DNA of 14,946 nucleotides from contig CAYWSM010000138.1 in assembly GCA_964460935.1 (NCBI GenBank), positions 1 to 14,946 of the forward strand. Direction: 5' to 3'. Of this stretch, positions 1-7,185 are shown piece after piece. Position 1 is the stretch's first letter. Each line of letters starts with the position of its first letter. The translations under genes and the position numbers were made by a program. Under the pieces are notes generated by a model that was given only the letters and a program-made list of their open reading frames with translations, ran no database searches and was not told the origin of the DNA. Origin of the DNA: DATMXP01 sp964460935 (GTDB lineage: Bacteria > Acidobacteriota > Terriglobia > Terriglobales > Acidobacteriaceae).

Positions 1-1
1 C

Positions 2-289
2 CTGGGAAAGCTTTCTTCCGAGGCGGCAACGGAAATGATGGATCTGACGCGGAAACTGGAGGGAGTTTTGCGCCGTCTCTACAATCCTGATGGCATCAAC
101 CTCGGAATGAATCTCGGCAAAGCGGCTGGTGCGGGTGTGGCGGGCCATCTCCACATGCACGTGCTCCCACGTTGGGTTGCCGACGCGAACTTCATGAGCA
201 CGATTGGGGAAACCAGGGTGCTACCGGAAGATCTGGACACTACGTGGAAGCGGATGAAGCAGGAATTTGATGGGACCAGTGGTCGATGA
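2..289 (+). CDS. HIT-family protein, Ap4A phosphorylase-like (3' end only)
   Basis: The reading frame is open from the first bases of the window, so the start lies upstream and only about 95 C-terminal residues are present. The histidine-triad signature is clear: GHLHMHVLPRW, with the H-x-H-x-H pattern that carries the nucleophilic histidine for attack on a nucleotide alpha-phosphate. It is preceded by GMNLGKAAGAG and followed by NFMSTIGETRVLPE. This arrangement resembles the mycobacterial Rv2613c-type HIT proteins, described as diadenosine tetraphosphate phosphorylases, more than the short Hint/PKCI branch. The role would be cytoplasmic turnover of Ap4A or related dinucleotides. The HIT assignment is firm. 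The exact substrate is inferred from motif context only. Confidence 0.85.
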   Translation: MGKLSSEAATEMMDLTRKLEGVLRRLYNPDGINLGMNLGKAAGAGVAGHLHMHVLPRWVADANFMSTIGETRVLPEDLDTTWKRMKQEFDGTSGR

Positions 290-369
290 AGAGTGACAGT
301 GGACAGTGGACGGCAATGGTTTTTTAAGGTGACTACACAGGCTTACCGAATCACTGATTACTGATTACT
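290..369. repeat. Short direct repeats between two convergent gene ends
   Basis: The gap between the HIT stop and the LolA-like stop holds two short tandem direct repeats. GTGACAGTGGACAGTGGAC (293-311) has an ACAGTGG-type unit repeated. ACTGATTACTGATTACT (353-369) has an ACTGATT unit twice and runs over the stop codon and last codons of the minus-strand gene. A T6 run lies at about 320-326, but no strong hairpin precedes it. They look like degenerate intergenic repeats. No function is assigned. Confidence 0.4.
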
Positions 370-981
370 CTCACGAGCAACCTCTTTGTATCCCGGGGGC
401 ACTACGAACAACTCGTCCCGCTGACGGCCTTCTTCAATGTTCGTAAGCTCGTACATGCTGATACCGGGTTTAACGGACTTCACAATGACGTGCAAGCGGG
501 CGTCTTCCCAATACTGCTCCATGACACCGTTGATATTCGTAACTTCCCAGTGGTCGGCAAGCCGGCCATTCACTTTTTCGCGGCCTACGAGCCTTTTTAT
601 GCCATTTGCCGCGCTGCTCCGCGTGGGAGAAATTAACGTTAAAGCTGCGCGGTCAGCAGGTATCCAGAACGCTTTCGTTTCGGGATCTAGGACCAGAAAC
701 GTGCTTGGGTCCTGGCGCCAGATCTCAATGCGAGTGCGATTCGGGAACTTCAGATCCACCCGAAACTCTCGCGGCTGCGAGAGCACGTTGCTATACACCT
801 TTCCCTGGTAGCTCTTTGACGGAGCCTGGAGGTCCGTAAAGCTGAGGTTTGCCGTATATCCTTCCACCCACTGTACCGGCCCTTCGTTCGGCTGCCGATG
901 CATTGCGACATAAGTGCCCGCTGTGATCGCCGCAGTGGCGATGGTGAGGCTGAAGAGCAGCATCCAACGAGAACCTGTCAT
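358..981 (-). CDS. Membrane-anchored LolA-like / DUF4412-like envelope protein
   Basis: A 207-residue protein with an N-terminal hydrophobic segment at about residues 6-26 (MLLFSLTIATAAITAGTYVA) that would be an uncleaved anchor or signal peptide. The remainder reads like the LolA/DUF4412 half-barrel fold: alternating strands with FRVDLKFPNRTRIEIW, then FLVLDPETKAFW, VGREKVNGRLADHWEV, and a C-terminal FVVPPGYKEV. The VGxExVNG...DxW and F-VPxGY elements are typical of periplasmic outer-membrane-lipoprotein-sorting-like proteins. The likely site is the periplasm. It lies 57 bp downstream of the CDF transporter on the same strand and could be co-transcribed with it. A lipid-binding role is inferred from the fold family. 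The ligand is unknown. Confidence 0.65.
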   Translation of the reverse strand: MTGSRWMLLFSLTIATAAITAGTYVAMHRQPNEGPVQWVEGYTANLSFTDLQAPSKSYQGKVYSNVLSQPREFRVDLKFPNRTRIEIWRQDPSTFLVLDPETKAFWIPADRAALTLISPTRSSAANGIKRLVGREKVNGRLADHWEVTNINGVMEQYWEDARLHVIVKSVKPGISMYELTNIEEGRQRDELFVVPPGYKEVARESNQ

Positions 982-1038
982 ATGGGCTTCTGAGTTCGTA
1001 TGGCGGCGGCCGCCTAATCACAAGTGACAATCATTGGC

Positions 1039-1977
1039 TTAGTGCGCATGCCTGGAATCACGCGCATGCTGATGATCGAAGACAGGCATCACGCAACCGT
1101 GCTCCACGGCGCATGCCACATGTTCAAACTGTATGGTCGTGTGATCGATCCGGAATCTTTCCCGCAGGCGCGCTTGCACTTCTCTCAGGATGCTTTCGCT
1201 TTCCGAAGGGGGGATGTCGGCGATGCTGATATGGCAGGCGAGAGCGTGCGTGCGGGATCCGATGCTCCAGATGTGAAGATCATGGACGTCGTTCACACCA
1301 GGCACCTCACTGACCGCATTCGCCACGTTGGCTACGTCAATGCCACGGGGCGCTCCTTCCAGGAGGATGTTCAAAGTTTCTCGAATGATGCCGTATGAAG
1401 ACCAAAGAATCAGCGCGCCGATCCCAAACGACAGCGCCGGATCGATCCAGAATTGGCCTGTCCGCAAGATGACCCAGGCACCGATAATCACGGCCAGCGT
1501 AGAAAGGGTATCGCCGAACTCGTGCAGGAACGCACTACGGATATTCAGGTCACCGCGGCTCCCAGCGAACAGAAGGAGGGCGATGATTCCATTCAACGTT
1601 ACACCTGCCACGCCAACCCAGATCATGGCATTGGGGTGAACAGACACTGGTGCGTAAAGCCTCTTGGCAGCTTCAACGAAGATGTAAAAGGCGACTCCAA
1701 CCAGTGTCAGCGCATTCAGGAATGCTGCCAGCACACCAGCCCGGTGATAGCCGAAAGTTTTGGTGGCCGATGGCGGACGCCGCTGAATGTATAACGCCGC
1801 CAGCGACAACAGCAGGGCGAGGAAGTCCGAAACGTTGTGTCCGGCCTCGGACAGAAGGGCGAGGCTGTGAGCGCGCACACCAGTCACGATGAGCAACGCA
1901 ATGTACGCCAGCGTCAGTACCAGCGAAATCCGCAGCACGCGAATGGAGTCCGCGTGAGCGTGATGGTGACCGGCCAT
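1039..1977 (-). CDS. Cation diffusion facilitator family transporter (Zn2+/Co2+/Cd2+ type)
   Basis: A 312-residue inner-membrane protein with six predicted membrane segments and a C-terminal cytoplasmic domain, the standard CDF size and layout. The two transport-site motifs are present: HNVSD in TM2 (H47, D51) and HEFGD in TM5 (H152, D156). The HxxxD pair in both helices is typical of the Zn-type ZitB/CzcD group. The C-terminal domain (about 210-290) carries VHDLHIWSIGS and TIQFEH, the ferredoxin-like metal-sensing fold. The N-terminus starts MAGHHHAHAD and the C-terminus ends in a Cys/His-rich tail (ACAVEHGC...DHQHARDSRHAH), both probable metal-binding extensions. It is expected to export divalent metal in exchange for protons. 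It is divergent from the BON gene across a 423-bp region. The exact metal cannot be read from the sequence. Confidence 0.93.
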   Translation of the reverse strand: MAGHHHAHADSIRVLRISLVLTLAYIALLIVTGVRAHSLALLSEAGHNVSDFLALLLSLAALYIQRRPPSATKTFGYHRAGVLAAFLNALTLVGVAFYIFVEAAKRLYAPVSVHPNAMIWVGVAGVTLNGIIALLLFAGSRGDLNIRSAFLHEFGDTLSTLAVIIGAWVILRTGQFWIDPALSFGIGALILWSSYGIIRETLNILLEGAPRGIDVANVANAVSEVPGVNDVHDLHIWSIGSRTHALACHISIADIPPSESESILREVQARLRERFRIDHTTIQFEHVACAVEHGCVMPVFDHQHARDSRHAH

Positions 1978-2400
1978 AACAGCAGTTTAATACAGGTTGC
2001 AAGGGCATTTTAGGCGGCCGCAACGAACCCAAGTGACCTTCGTGAGAACATCCGAACCGTCTCTCTCAGCCTGAGAAATGGCTAGCACGCGTCAAGTGGG
2101 AGTTGGTTCGCTGGCAACAGCAGAGCGCAAAGTCGGCACCCCGATTCCCAATCGCAGCATTGTCCTTCTTGGGTCAGAGCAGCTCATGCCAAGGTCCAGC
2201 CACATCCACGGCTAAGTCCAGTGACTACGCGCACTTGGCCAAACTCTTCATCAGCTATTTTCTCTTCCGGTTTGGCTGCGAACCTGCAGTTGCAGTGAAC
2301 GGACAGGTTTCATCTGGCCGAGCCTGTGCGCGCCGTTTCGTCTTCGTCGGTAACGAAAGGAATCACCACCAATCTACTCAGCAAAATGGGGAGAATCACG
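1978..2400. other. Divergent intergenic region between CDF and BON genes
   Basis: This is 423 bp without a convincing gene. It must contain the promoters of the minus-strand CDF gene and the plus-strand BON gene. A weak sigma70-like pair on the plus strand is CTTGGC (about 2234) and TATTTT (about 2256), with roughly 16 bp between them. A small CTGCA-GT-TGCAG hairpin lies near 2284-2295. Open frames entering the region use non-ATG starts and overlap the BON gene, so they were not accepted. Apart from the weak promoter, nothing else stands out. Confidence 0.4.
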
Positions 2401-3744
2401 ATGAAGAAGTCCTTACAGACATTTGTGTTTGTGCTGGCCCTCAGCACGGCGTACACGCTCGCCCAAGCGGGCGGCGCAGGCGCCGGCAACCCCGGCACAA
2501 GCGGCGCTCCTGGTTCTGGCATGCCTAACCAGACCGGCAACATGCCGGGAGATCAGGGCATGGGCACAGCGACCCCAGGGTCGCCACAATCCACCACATC
2601 CGACATGAGTTCGTCTTCGCAGTCCAGCTCACAACCCCAAGTCGATGACCAGACATTGCATCGCCAGGTTCACGAGCAGCTCGCAACGAATCCTGACTTA
2701 CAGAATGTTCAGATCAGCGTCGATAACGGCGCCGTATCCTTGACCGGCTCAGTTCCTAACAAAGGCGATAAGAAGGAAGCCAAGAAGTTGGCGAAGTCCG
2801 TCCCGGGCGTCAAGAAAGTGAAAGAGGATTTGACGGTCGCCAGCAACGGTTCCAACGCGGGAAGCGCATCTTCCGGGAACATTGGATCGTCGTCCAGTTC
2901 CGGCAGCACCACTGGTGTTAGCGGCGAGTCGCCTTCACAGGGCTCGATGAGCGAGAACCCGTCCAGCGGCACCAGCAACCCGAATAACACTCCGACGACG
3001 CCGAATTCGACCACGACTCCGCCGGACACCACCACGCCTCCACCGAATTCGCCACCACCACCGCAGAACAACTTCCTGCCGCAGTCAAGCAGCCAGGCCG
3101 GAAGCAGCAGCTCGCCTTCTTCGTCGACCAGCTCTACTGACGCAGCGCCGCAGTCCAGCACGGGCAGCGTCTCAGGCCAGTCGAGCACCGATTCCACCAC
3201 TGGTGCACAGTCTGCTCCTCCGAGTTCCTCGTCTGCTCCTCCGAGTTCCTCGTCCTCGTCTCCGAGCGACATGAGCTCGCCAAACGCTCCCAGTTCGCAG
3301 ACCACTCCAGATTCCTCTAGCTCACAGAGTGGCGCTACGGGCTCCGTTGGCGCTCCTTCCGGCCAGTCTGGGTCGATGGCTGGAACCAGCGGCACCGAAT
3401 CTTCCGATCAGGTGAAGAACGACATTCAGACTGCGTTCCGCAATGAACCTACGCTGACCAGCAGCAATATCTCGGTGGATGTTGCCGCCGACAGCATCAC
3501 CCTCAGCGGTACGGCTCCTTCGGAGAAGGATCGCGATGAGGCCAAGCGAATTGCGCAGTCCTTCGCCGGCAACCGCAAGGTTGTGGACAACGTGAAGGTC
3601 TCTGGGATGGGTAGTTCGGGATCGAGCAGCGATATGAACTCGAATCCCAGCTCAAATCCGAGTGCAAATCCGAGCGAGCCTCCTCAGGGTTCTACCAGCA
3701 CGAATCAGAACAACCCAGAGCAGCCCAGCACTCCGAAGAAATAG
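2401..3744 (+). CDS. Secreted protein with two BON domains and a long Ser/Pro/Thr-rich linker
   Basis: The start is set at the ATG at 2401 because GGGGAG lies seven bases upstream and a signal peptide follows directly (MKKSLQTFVFVLALSTAYTLAQA, cleavage near residue 23). The frame runs 25 codons further upstream to a GTG, but that would bury the signal. The mature protein has a Gly/Pro/Ser-rich start, a first BON domain at about 81-147 (LHRQVHEQLATN...VSLTGSVPNKGDKKEAKKLAKSVPGVKKV), a roughly 185-residue Ser/Thr/Pro/Gln linker, a second BON domain at about 334-400 (ITLSGTAPSEKDRDEAKRIAQ...VVDNVKV) and a 47-residue polar tail. BON domains are associated with phospholipid or envelope binding (OsmY family), so a periplasmic stress role is plausible. 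The linker length is unusual. A terminator follows 24 bp after the stop. Confidence 0.85.
   Translation: MKKSLQTFVFVLALSTAYTLAQAGGAGAGNPGTSGAPGSGMPNQTGNMPGDQGMGTATPGSPQSTTSDMSSSSQSSSQPQVDDQTLHRQVHEQLATNPDLQNVQISVDNGAVSLTGSVPNKGDKKEAKKLAKSVPGVKKVKEDLTVASNGSNAGSASSGNIGSSSSSGSTTGVSGESPSQGSMSENPSSGTSNPNNTPTTPNSTTTPPDTTTPPPNSPPPPQNNFLPQSSSQAGSSSSPSSSTSSTDAAPQSSTGSVSGQSSTDSTTGAQSAPPSSSSAPPSSSSSSPSDMSSPNAPSSQTTPDSSSSQSGATGSVGAPSGQSGSMAGTSGTESSDQVKNDIQTAFRNEPTLTSSNISVDVAADSITLSGTAPSEKDRDEAKRIAQSFAGNRKVVDNVKVSGMGSSGSSSDMNSNPSSNPSANPSEPPQGSTSTNQNNPEQPSTPKK
3211..3252 (+). repeat. Perfect 21-bp tandem duplication inside the BON linker
   Basis: Two adjacent identical 21-bp units, 3211-3231 and 3232-3252, each encode SAPPSSS and are followed by further TCG/TCC serine codons. 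Perfect identity at the DNA level suggests a recent replication-slippage duplication that keeps the reading frame. Confidence 0.9.
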
Positions 3745-3768
3745 GCTCTCCTGATGGCCTACTTGTTG

Positions 3769-3795
3769 GGGCGGCTTCGGCCGCCCACTTTTTTT
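3769..3795 (+). terminator. Rho-independent terminator of the BON gene
   Basis: A perfect 7-bp stem GGGCGGC / GCCGCCC closes a TTCG loop (the exceptionally stable C-UUCG-G tetraloop) and is followed after two bases by seven Ts at 3789-3795. It begins 24 bp after the BON stop codon and faces the plus strand. Confidence 0.92.
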
Positions 3796-3851
3796 GGAAG
3801 AATGTGCTGCTGAAGAGAAGTGTTTCTCTCCAGGCGGCAAAGCTTGGCCGG

Positions 3852-4304
3852 CTATTTCTTTTTTCTCACCTGCAGGACCTTTTCGACTTGTGCCACAACT
3901 TCTCCTGCGGCGTCTTTCACTTCCACGGAAAATGTCGGTTCCAACTTCTCGATCGTTTCTAATTGCTCGCGGATATAGGCGAGTTGCTGATCCGCAATCC
4001 GGAACTGCGCCGTTACTTTGCCACGTCCGGGGCGACGGAACCGAATCGACGCCGATTTATCCCAGACCACGTACTCACGCCCAAGATTTTCGATGAGCAT
4101 CAGCATGTAAAACGGATCGGTCATCGAGTAGAGCGAACCGCCGTAGTGAGTGCCCACGTAATTGCGATTCCAGATGTGCTCACCCATCTCGACGTCGATT
4201 GTGCGCCAGTCGTGGTCGAGGCGCGTAACTCGAATGCCTGCGCCCAGAAATGGCGGCCATAGATTTATCCACCACCGGATGTGTCGTTTTATGAAGCCGG
4301 CCAT
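3852..4304 (-). CDS. DUF4442 hotdog-fold (thioesterase-like) protein
   Basis: A 150-residue protein with the diagnostic core of DUF4442: HIWNRNYVGTHYGGSLYSMTDPFYMLMLIENLG (about residues 43-75), followed by WDKSASIRFRRPGRGKVTAQF. DUF4442 belongs to the hotdog superfamily with PaaI/YiiD-type thioesterases, so hydrolysis or binding of acyl-thioesters is possible, but no substrate is known from the sequence. The start is supported by GGAG five bases upstream of the ATG. The C-terminus is basic (VRKKK). The gene is divergent from the small membrane protein at 4424. No terminator is obvious downstream of its stop. The family call is strong and the function is unproven. Confidence 0.85.
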   Translation of the reverse strand: MAGFIKRHIRWWINLWPPFLGAGIRVTRLDHDWRTIDVEMGEHIWNRNYVGTHYGGSLYSMTDPFYMLMLIENLGREYVVWDKSASIRFRRPGRGKVTAQFRIADQQLAYIREQLETIEKLEPTFSVEVKDAAGEVVAQVEKVLQVRKKK

Positions 4305-4333
4305 GGTAGCTCCGAATCATGCTCACAGGTTGC

Positions 4334-4346
4334 CTTCACGGTGAAG
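4334..4346. promoter_or_regulatory. Palindrome CTTCAC-G-GTGAAG in the divergent promoter region
   Basis: A perfect 6+1+6 inverted repeat lies 30 bp upstream of the DUF4442 start and 78 bp upstream of the small membrane protein gene. Related GTGAAA half-words recur at about 4366 and 4387. It could be a regulator site for either gene. No consensus promoter was recognised around it. Confidence 0.3.
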
Positions 4347-4423
4347 ATCTGCCTGCCAACCTTCCCGTGAAAAACAGCGTTCCAATGTGAAACGGCAGAT
4401 ACTGCCAAAGGTGGGAGATCAAC

Positions 4424-4582
4424 ATGAGTATCTTTACCCTTCTGTTTATCGTGCTATTGCTGGCGTGGCTTCTCGGGTTTGGAGTGTTTCACGTTGCGGG
4501 AGCGCTGATTCACCTGCTACTTATCCTGGCGGTGATTTCTCTGATCCTGCACTTCGTACGCGGCGCCAGTGCCTCCGTGTAA
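4424..4582 (+). CDS. Small membrane protein, lmo0937 family-like (52 aa)
   Basis: A short gene reading MSIFTLLFIVLLLAWLLG, FGVFHVAGALIHLLLILA, VISLILHFVRGASASV. The start is supported by GGGAG six bases upstream of the ATG. It has two hydrophobic segments (about residues 3-20 and 24-43), the second with the GxxIHLLLILAVISLI pattern seen in the lmo0937/DUF5670 family of roughly 50-residue membrane proteins. These are widespread in bacteria and often sit near stress genes. The function is unknown and the location should be the inner membrane. It stands alone between a divergent DUF4442 gene and a convergent tag gene. The initiation signal and the family-like hydrophobic pattern argue against a chance frame. 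Confidence 0.8.
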   Translation: MSIFTLLFIVLLLAWLLGFGVFHVAGALIHLLLILAVISLILHFVRGASASV

Positions 4583-4603
4583 GAGCACGATCGAATGCTT
4601 GGG

Positions 4604-4627
4604 GCGGCGCGGCAAGGGCCTCGCCGC
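4604..4627. terminator. GC-rich hairpin between convergent genes
   Basis: GCGGCG (4604-4609) pairs with CGCCGC (4622-4627). After one mismatch, GGC pairs with GCC around an AAGG loop. It lies 21 bp after the small membrane protein stop and 11 bp beyond the tag stop. There is no T tract on either strand, so it is only a weak candidate for a shared terminator. Confidence 0.35.
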
Positions 4628-4638
4628 TACTCCTTCCT

Positions 4639-5211
4639 TCAGCTACCGGCTCCTTTTCGGAAACAGCCCACTACGTGATCATCCACCAAGCCTGTTGCCT
4701 GCATAAATGCGTAACAAATGGTGCTACCGAGAAAGTTAAATCCGCGTTTTCGCAAAGCTTTGCTCATGGCGTCAGATTCCGCCGTTCGGGCCGGAAGACC
4801 TTTCAGCGACTGCGGACGATTGACTTTGGGCGCACCGCCCACGAACTCCCAGATGTAACGATCGAAGCTGCCGTACTCCTTCTGAATCGCGAGAAACGCC
4901 TTCGCATTCGATACCGCGGACGTGATCTTCAGCCGGTTGCGAACGATCCCATTGTTCTTCAGCAGGGAGTCGAGCTTGCGCTGGTTGTACCGCGCGACCT
5001 TGGCCGGATCGAAGTCGTCGAAGGCTTCGCGATAAGCCTGTCTCTTACGCAGGATGGTGTCCCAGCTCAGTCCCGCCTGCGCTCCTTCCAGAATGAGGAA
5101 CTCGAACCACGTCCGGTCGTCGTGGACAGGCACTCCCCATTCCTCGTCGTGATAGCGGATCGCCAGTTCATTGCGCGCCCAGGCGCAACGGATAAGTTCT
5201 TTGGTAGCCAT
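4639..5211 (-). CDS. tag: DNA-3-methyladenine glycosylase I
   Basis: A 190-residue cytoplasmic base-excision repair enzyme that removes 3-methyladenine from alkylated DNA. The zinc-snap residues of the TagI family are all in place: C9 and H21 at the N-terminus (RCAW, YHDEEWG) and H179 and C183 near the C-terminus (DDHVVGC). The LEGAQAGLSW motif carries E42, equivalent by spacing to E38 of E. coli Tag, which recognises the lesion base. The ATG at 5211 is preferred over an in-frame GTG at 5256 because it gives the usual family N-terminus just before RCAW. No strong Shine-Dalgarno sequence is visible at either. It lies 52 bp downstream of the MgtC/DUF4010 gene on the same strand, probably in one transcript with it and ogt. 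Confidence 0.94.
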   Translation of the reverse strand: MATKELIRCAWARNELAIRYHDEEWGVPVHDDRTWFEFLILEGAQAGLSWDTILRKRQAYREAFDDFDPAKVARYNQRKLDSLLKNNGIVRNRLKITSAVSNAKAFLAIQKEYGSFDRYIWEFVGGAPKVNRPQSLKGLPARTAESDAMSKALRKRGFNFLGSTICYAFMQATGLVDDHVVGCFRKGAGS

Positions 5212-5263
5212 AGGAATTCGGAACCGATTGTCTATCTGTGAACGCCGCTTGTCCACGGCAAGG

Positions 5264-6529
5264 TTAGTGTCGCCGGAGCAAAAAGAACCATTCAGCAGCG
5301 ATCACGGCAAAGCCCAGCGCTGTCTGTACGGCGATGATGGCGGCGATGGAAGCGCTTAATGTACGGTCCCGCAATTGGCGGGCGACAATTGGCAGATTCA
5401 CGATCGCGCTGGTGACCGAAGCCAGCACTACGCCGATGCCGCCGACGGTGGCCGACACTTTGCCTGAGGCTGAGAGATTAGCAGCGGCGGCCGCGGCACT
5501 GGCGCTGCTGACGAATCCGCCGATGGTGGTGGCAGCAAGGAATCCGCTGGAGCCGAGAAACCGTTGACCCAGCGTGCCGATAACCTGAATGAGTACGAAC
5601 ACACCACCAAACGTCAAAACGCGCGGGACCGACAGCGGCGATGAAAGTTTAAGGGGCGCAGCTTCGGCGCTGGATCGGCGTCCGGTACGCCATAACATGA
5701 TCAGCGCTGGAATCGACATGACAAGCAGCGGCGGCACCGCTGTCAGCAGCGCATGACGCGAGAGAATGGCCACGATGGCAATGTTGCGGGCAAACATGGC
5801 CACCACGGTAATCAGCACCAATGCACTGACAAGTTGAGGGGAAATCGAACGTCCCAGGGAAGAGATCTCGGCGACAGTTGCCGTGCTGTTCACCAGTCCG
5901 CCCAGGATCGCAGTCCACTTCAGGCCCTTCGCGCTGTACATCTTCATCAGCACGTAGTTGAAGAAGCCTAGTCCGGCAATGATGATCACAGTAACCCAGG
6001 CTTCGCGTGGATTGAATAAGTCCCAAGGATCGACGTTGCGGTCGGGCAGGATGGGATAGATGACGAATCCGATCAGACACAGCAGCACGGCACTGCGGAT
6101 TTCGTCGGGCGTGATGCCGCCGGCAAACCGGCGCAACTCGGTCTTCCACGCCAGCAACATGGTCATCAGAATTGCGGATGCAACCGGGGTGAACGTGTGA
6201 CCTTGGCCTACCAGCACACCGAGAACGAAAGTGACCGCAAGCGCAGCTGAAGTGGTGATTTCCAGCGAACGATCGGTCAAGATGCTGCGGATGTTAACGA
6301 GGAGGATGAGCGAGATCACCACGCCCAATCCGAGGAGCGAGAATTCAGGGCCGATGAGGCCGCACACCAATCCGAGCAGAGCGATCAGAGCAAAGGTGCG
6401 AATCCCGATGTCTTTGTTTGACCACTCTCGCTCGAGCCCTACCAGCATTCCGATGGAAATGCTGACTGCGAGTTTCAGCGCTACCGCGTTGACAGGAAAA
6501 CGAACCTGCCAAGCCAGAAATGCGATCAT
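5264..6529 (-). CDS. MgtC/SapB N-terminal plus DUF4010 membrane protein
   Basis: A 421-residue, very hydrophobic inner-membrane protein. The N-terminal part (about 14-135) resembles MgtC/SapB, with the early GMLVGLEREW motif (28-36) and the GIRTFALIALLG helix. The C-terminal part (about 150-410) is DUF4010-like, with GLKWTAILGGLVNSTATVAE (202-221) matching the conserved GGLVxSTAT core. Proteins with this fusion are common, and their substrate is unknown. MgtC itself is linked to Mg2+ limitation and to modulation of the F-type ATP synthase, but that should not be transferred here. It lies between ogt (55 bp upstream) and tag (52 bp downstream), all on the minus strand. No strong ribosome-binding site is visible. 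The domain architecture is clear and the physiological role is not. Confidence 0.85.
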   Translation of the reverse strand: MIAFLAWQVRFPVNAVALKLAVSISIGMLVGLEREWSNKDIGIRTFALIALLGLVCGLIGPEFSLLGLGVVISLILLVNIRSILTDRSLEITTSAALAVTFVLGVLVGQGHTFTPVASAILMTMLLAWKTELRRFAGGITPDEIRSAVLLCLIGFVIYPILPDRNVDPWDLFNPREAWVTVIIIAGLGFFNYVLMKMYSAKGLKWTAILGGLVNSTATVAEISSLGRSISPQLVSALVLITVVAMFARNIAIVAILSRHALLTAVPPLLVMSIPALIMLWRTGRRSSAEAAPLKLSSPLSVPRVLTFGGVFVLIQVIGTLGQRFLGSSGFLAATTIGGFVSSASAAAAAANLSASGKVSATVGGIGVVLASVTSAIVNLPIVARQLRDRTLSASIAAIIAVQTALGFAVIAAEWFFLLRRH

Positions 6530-6584
6530 CTTCAGTCAGGGCAGTATAACGCTGAAATTACATGGTGGGTTTAGTAAGAACGAA

Positions 6585-7097
6585 CTAACTGAAGGCGAGC
6601 TCAGGATGCGGTCTGCGCCATACCGCGCCTTCCAACTCCAGCAACTTCTCTTTGACGTCCAGTCCGCCGCCGTAACCCCCGAGTTTGTGATCGCTCGTAA
6701 TTACTCGATGGCAGGGAACGATGATCGGAATTGGATTGTCATGATTCGCCATTCCCACGGCGCGAAATCCACGCGGGCTGCCGACTTTGCGCGCGAGATC
6801 AGCGTAAGAGCAGGTGCTGCCGTAGGGAATCTCCAGCAGAGCATTCCAGCAACGTAACTGAAAATCGGTTCCGTGCAGGTCCAGCGGGACGGTAAACTCT
6901 CTGCGCATTCCTTGAAAATATTCATCGAGTTCGCGGTGTGTGGCAGCAAGAGCAGTCGGCGCCTCGATCCAGCCGTCCTTCTGTCGCGCCGCGGCTAACT
7001 TCTTCTTCGCGTAGTCGAAGTCGATGGAACGCAACCCGTGCTCAGATGCGACGAGCAGCATGTGACCGACGGGAGAGTCGTAGGAAGAGAAGTGCAC
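6585..7097 (-). CDS. ogt: Methylated-DNA--[protein]-cysteine S-methyltransferase
   Basis: A 170-residue suicide repair protein that transfers the O6-alkyl group of guanine to its own cysteine. The active-site motif IVPCHRVI is present with the acceptor C129. The upstream RAVGMANHDNP (R112, N118) supplies the arginine finger and the Asn hinge, and LGGYGGGLDVKEKLLELEGA forms the substrate-loop end. The N-terminal domain (about 1-70) is the usual ribonuclease-H-like lobe. There is no Ada-type metal-binding or AraC domain, so this is the Ogt/MGMT form. Start: GTG at 7097, because an in-frame stop lies two codons upstream and the next Met would cut the first strand. It is the first gene of a probable minus-strand run with MgtC/DUF4010 and tag. 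Confidence 0.95.
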   Translation of the reverse strand: MHFSSYDSPVGHMLLVASEHGLRSIDFDYAKKKLAAARQKDGWIEAPTALAATHRELDEYFQGMRREFTVPLDLHGTDFQLRCWNALLEIPYGSTCSYADLARKVGSPRGFRAVGMANHDNPIPIIVPCHRVITSDHKLGGYGGGLDVKEKLLELEGAVWRRPHPELAFS

Positions 7098-7115
7098 GAA
7101 TCAATGCTATCGGAT

Positions 7116-7179
7116 GATCGGGTGATCTGGCGACCTGATGATCACACGTGGCGGTCAGTTGATCACCGTTCAGTAGATC
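7116..7179. repeat. Cluster of GATC-containing short repeats upstream of ogt
   Basis: Five GATC tetramers occur in 64 bp (7116, 7124, 7140, 7161, 7176). They include the 6-bp inverted pair GTGATC (7122-7127) / GATCAC (7140-7145) and another GATCAC at 7161. The words GATGATC and GTGATC recur. This fills the space between the ogt start and the OmpA terminator and so overlaps the likely ogt promoter. Confidence 0.45.
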
Positions 7180-7185
7180 GAAATG

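Noticed and set aside
2103..2528. 141-codon frame upstream of and overlapping the BON gene
   Set aside because: It has a TTG start, no ribosome-binding site, an Arg-rich out-of-frame ending inside the BON signal peptide and no family resemblance.
2709..3395. 228-codon open frame antisense to the BON gene
   Set aside because: It lies entirely opposite the Ser/Pro linker and a BON domain; the composition (runs of Glu, Gly, Val, Leu) is the mirror of serine codons, and it has no recognisable domain.
4387..5241. 284-codon plus-strand frame
   Set aside because: It overlaps the 52-residue membrane gene in another frame and runs antisense to tag; the protein is Arg/Ser-rich with no domain, whereas tag has all its family residues.
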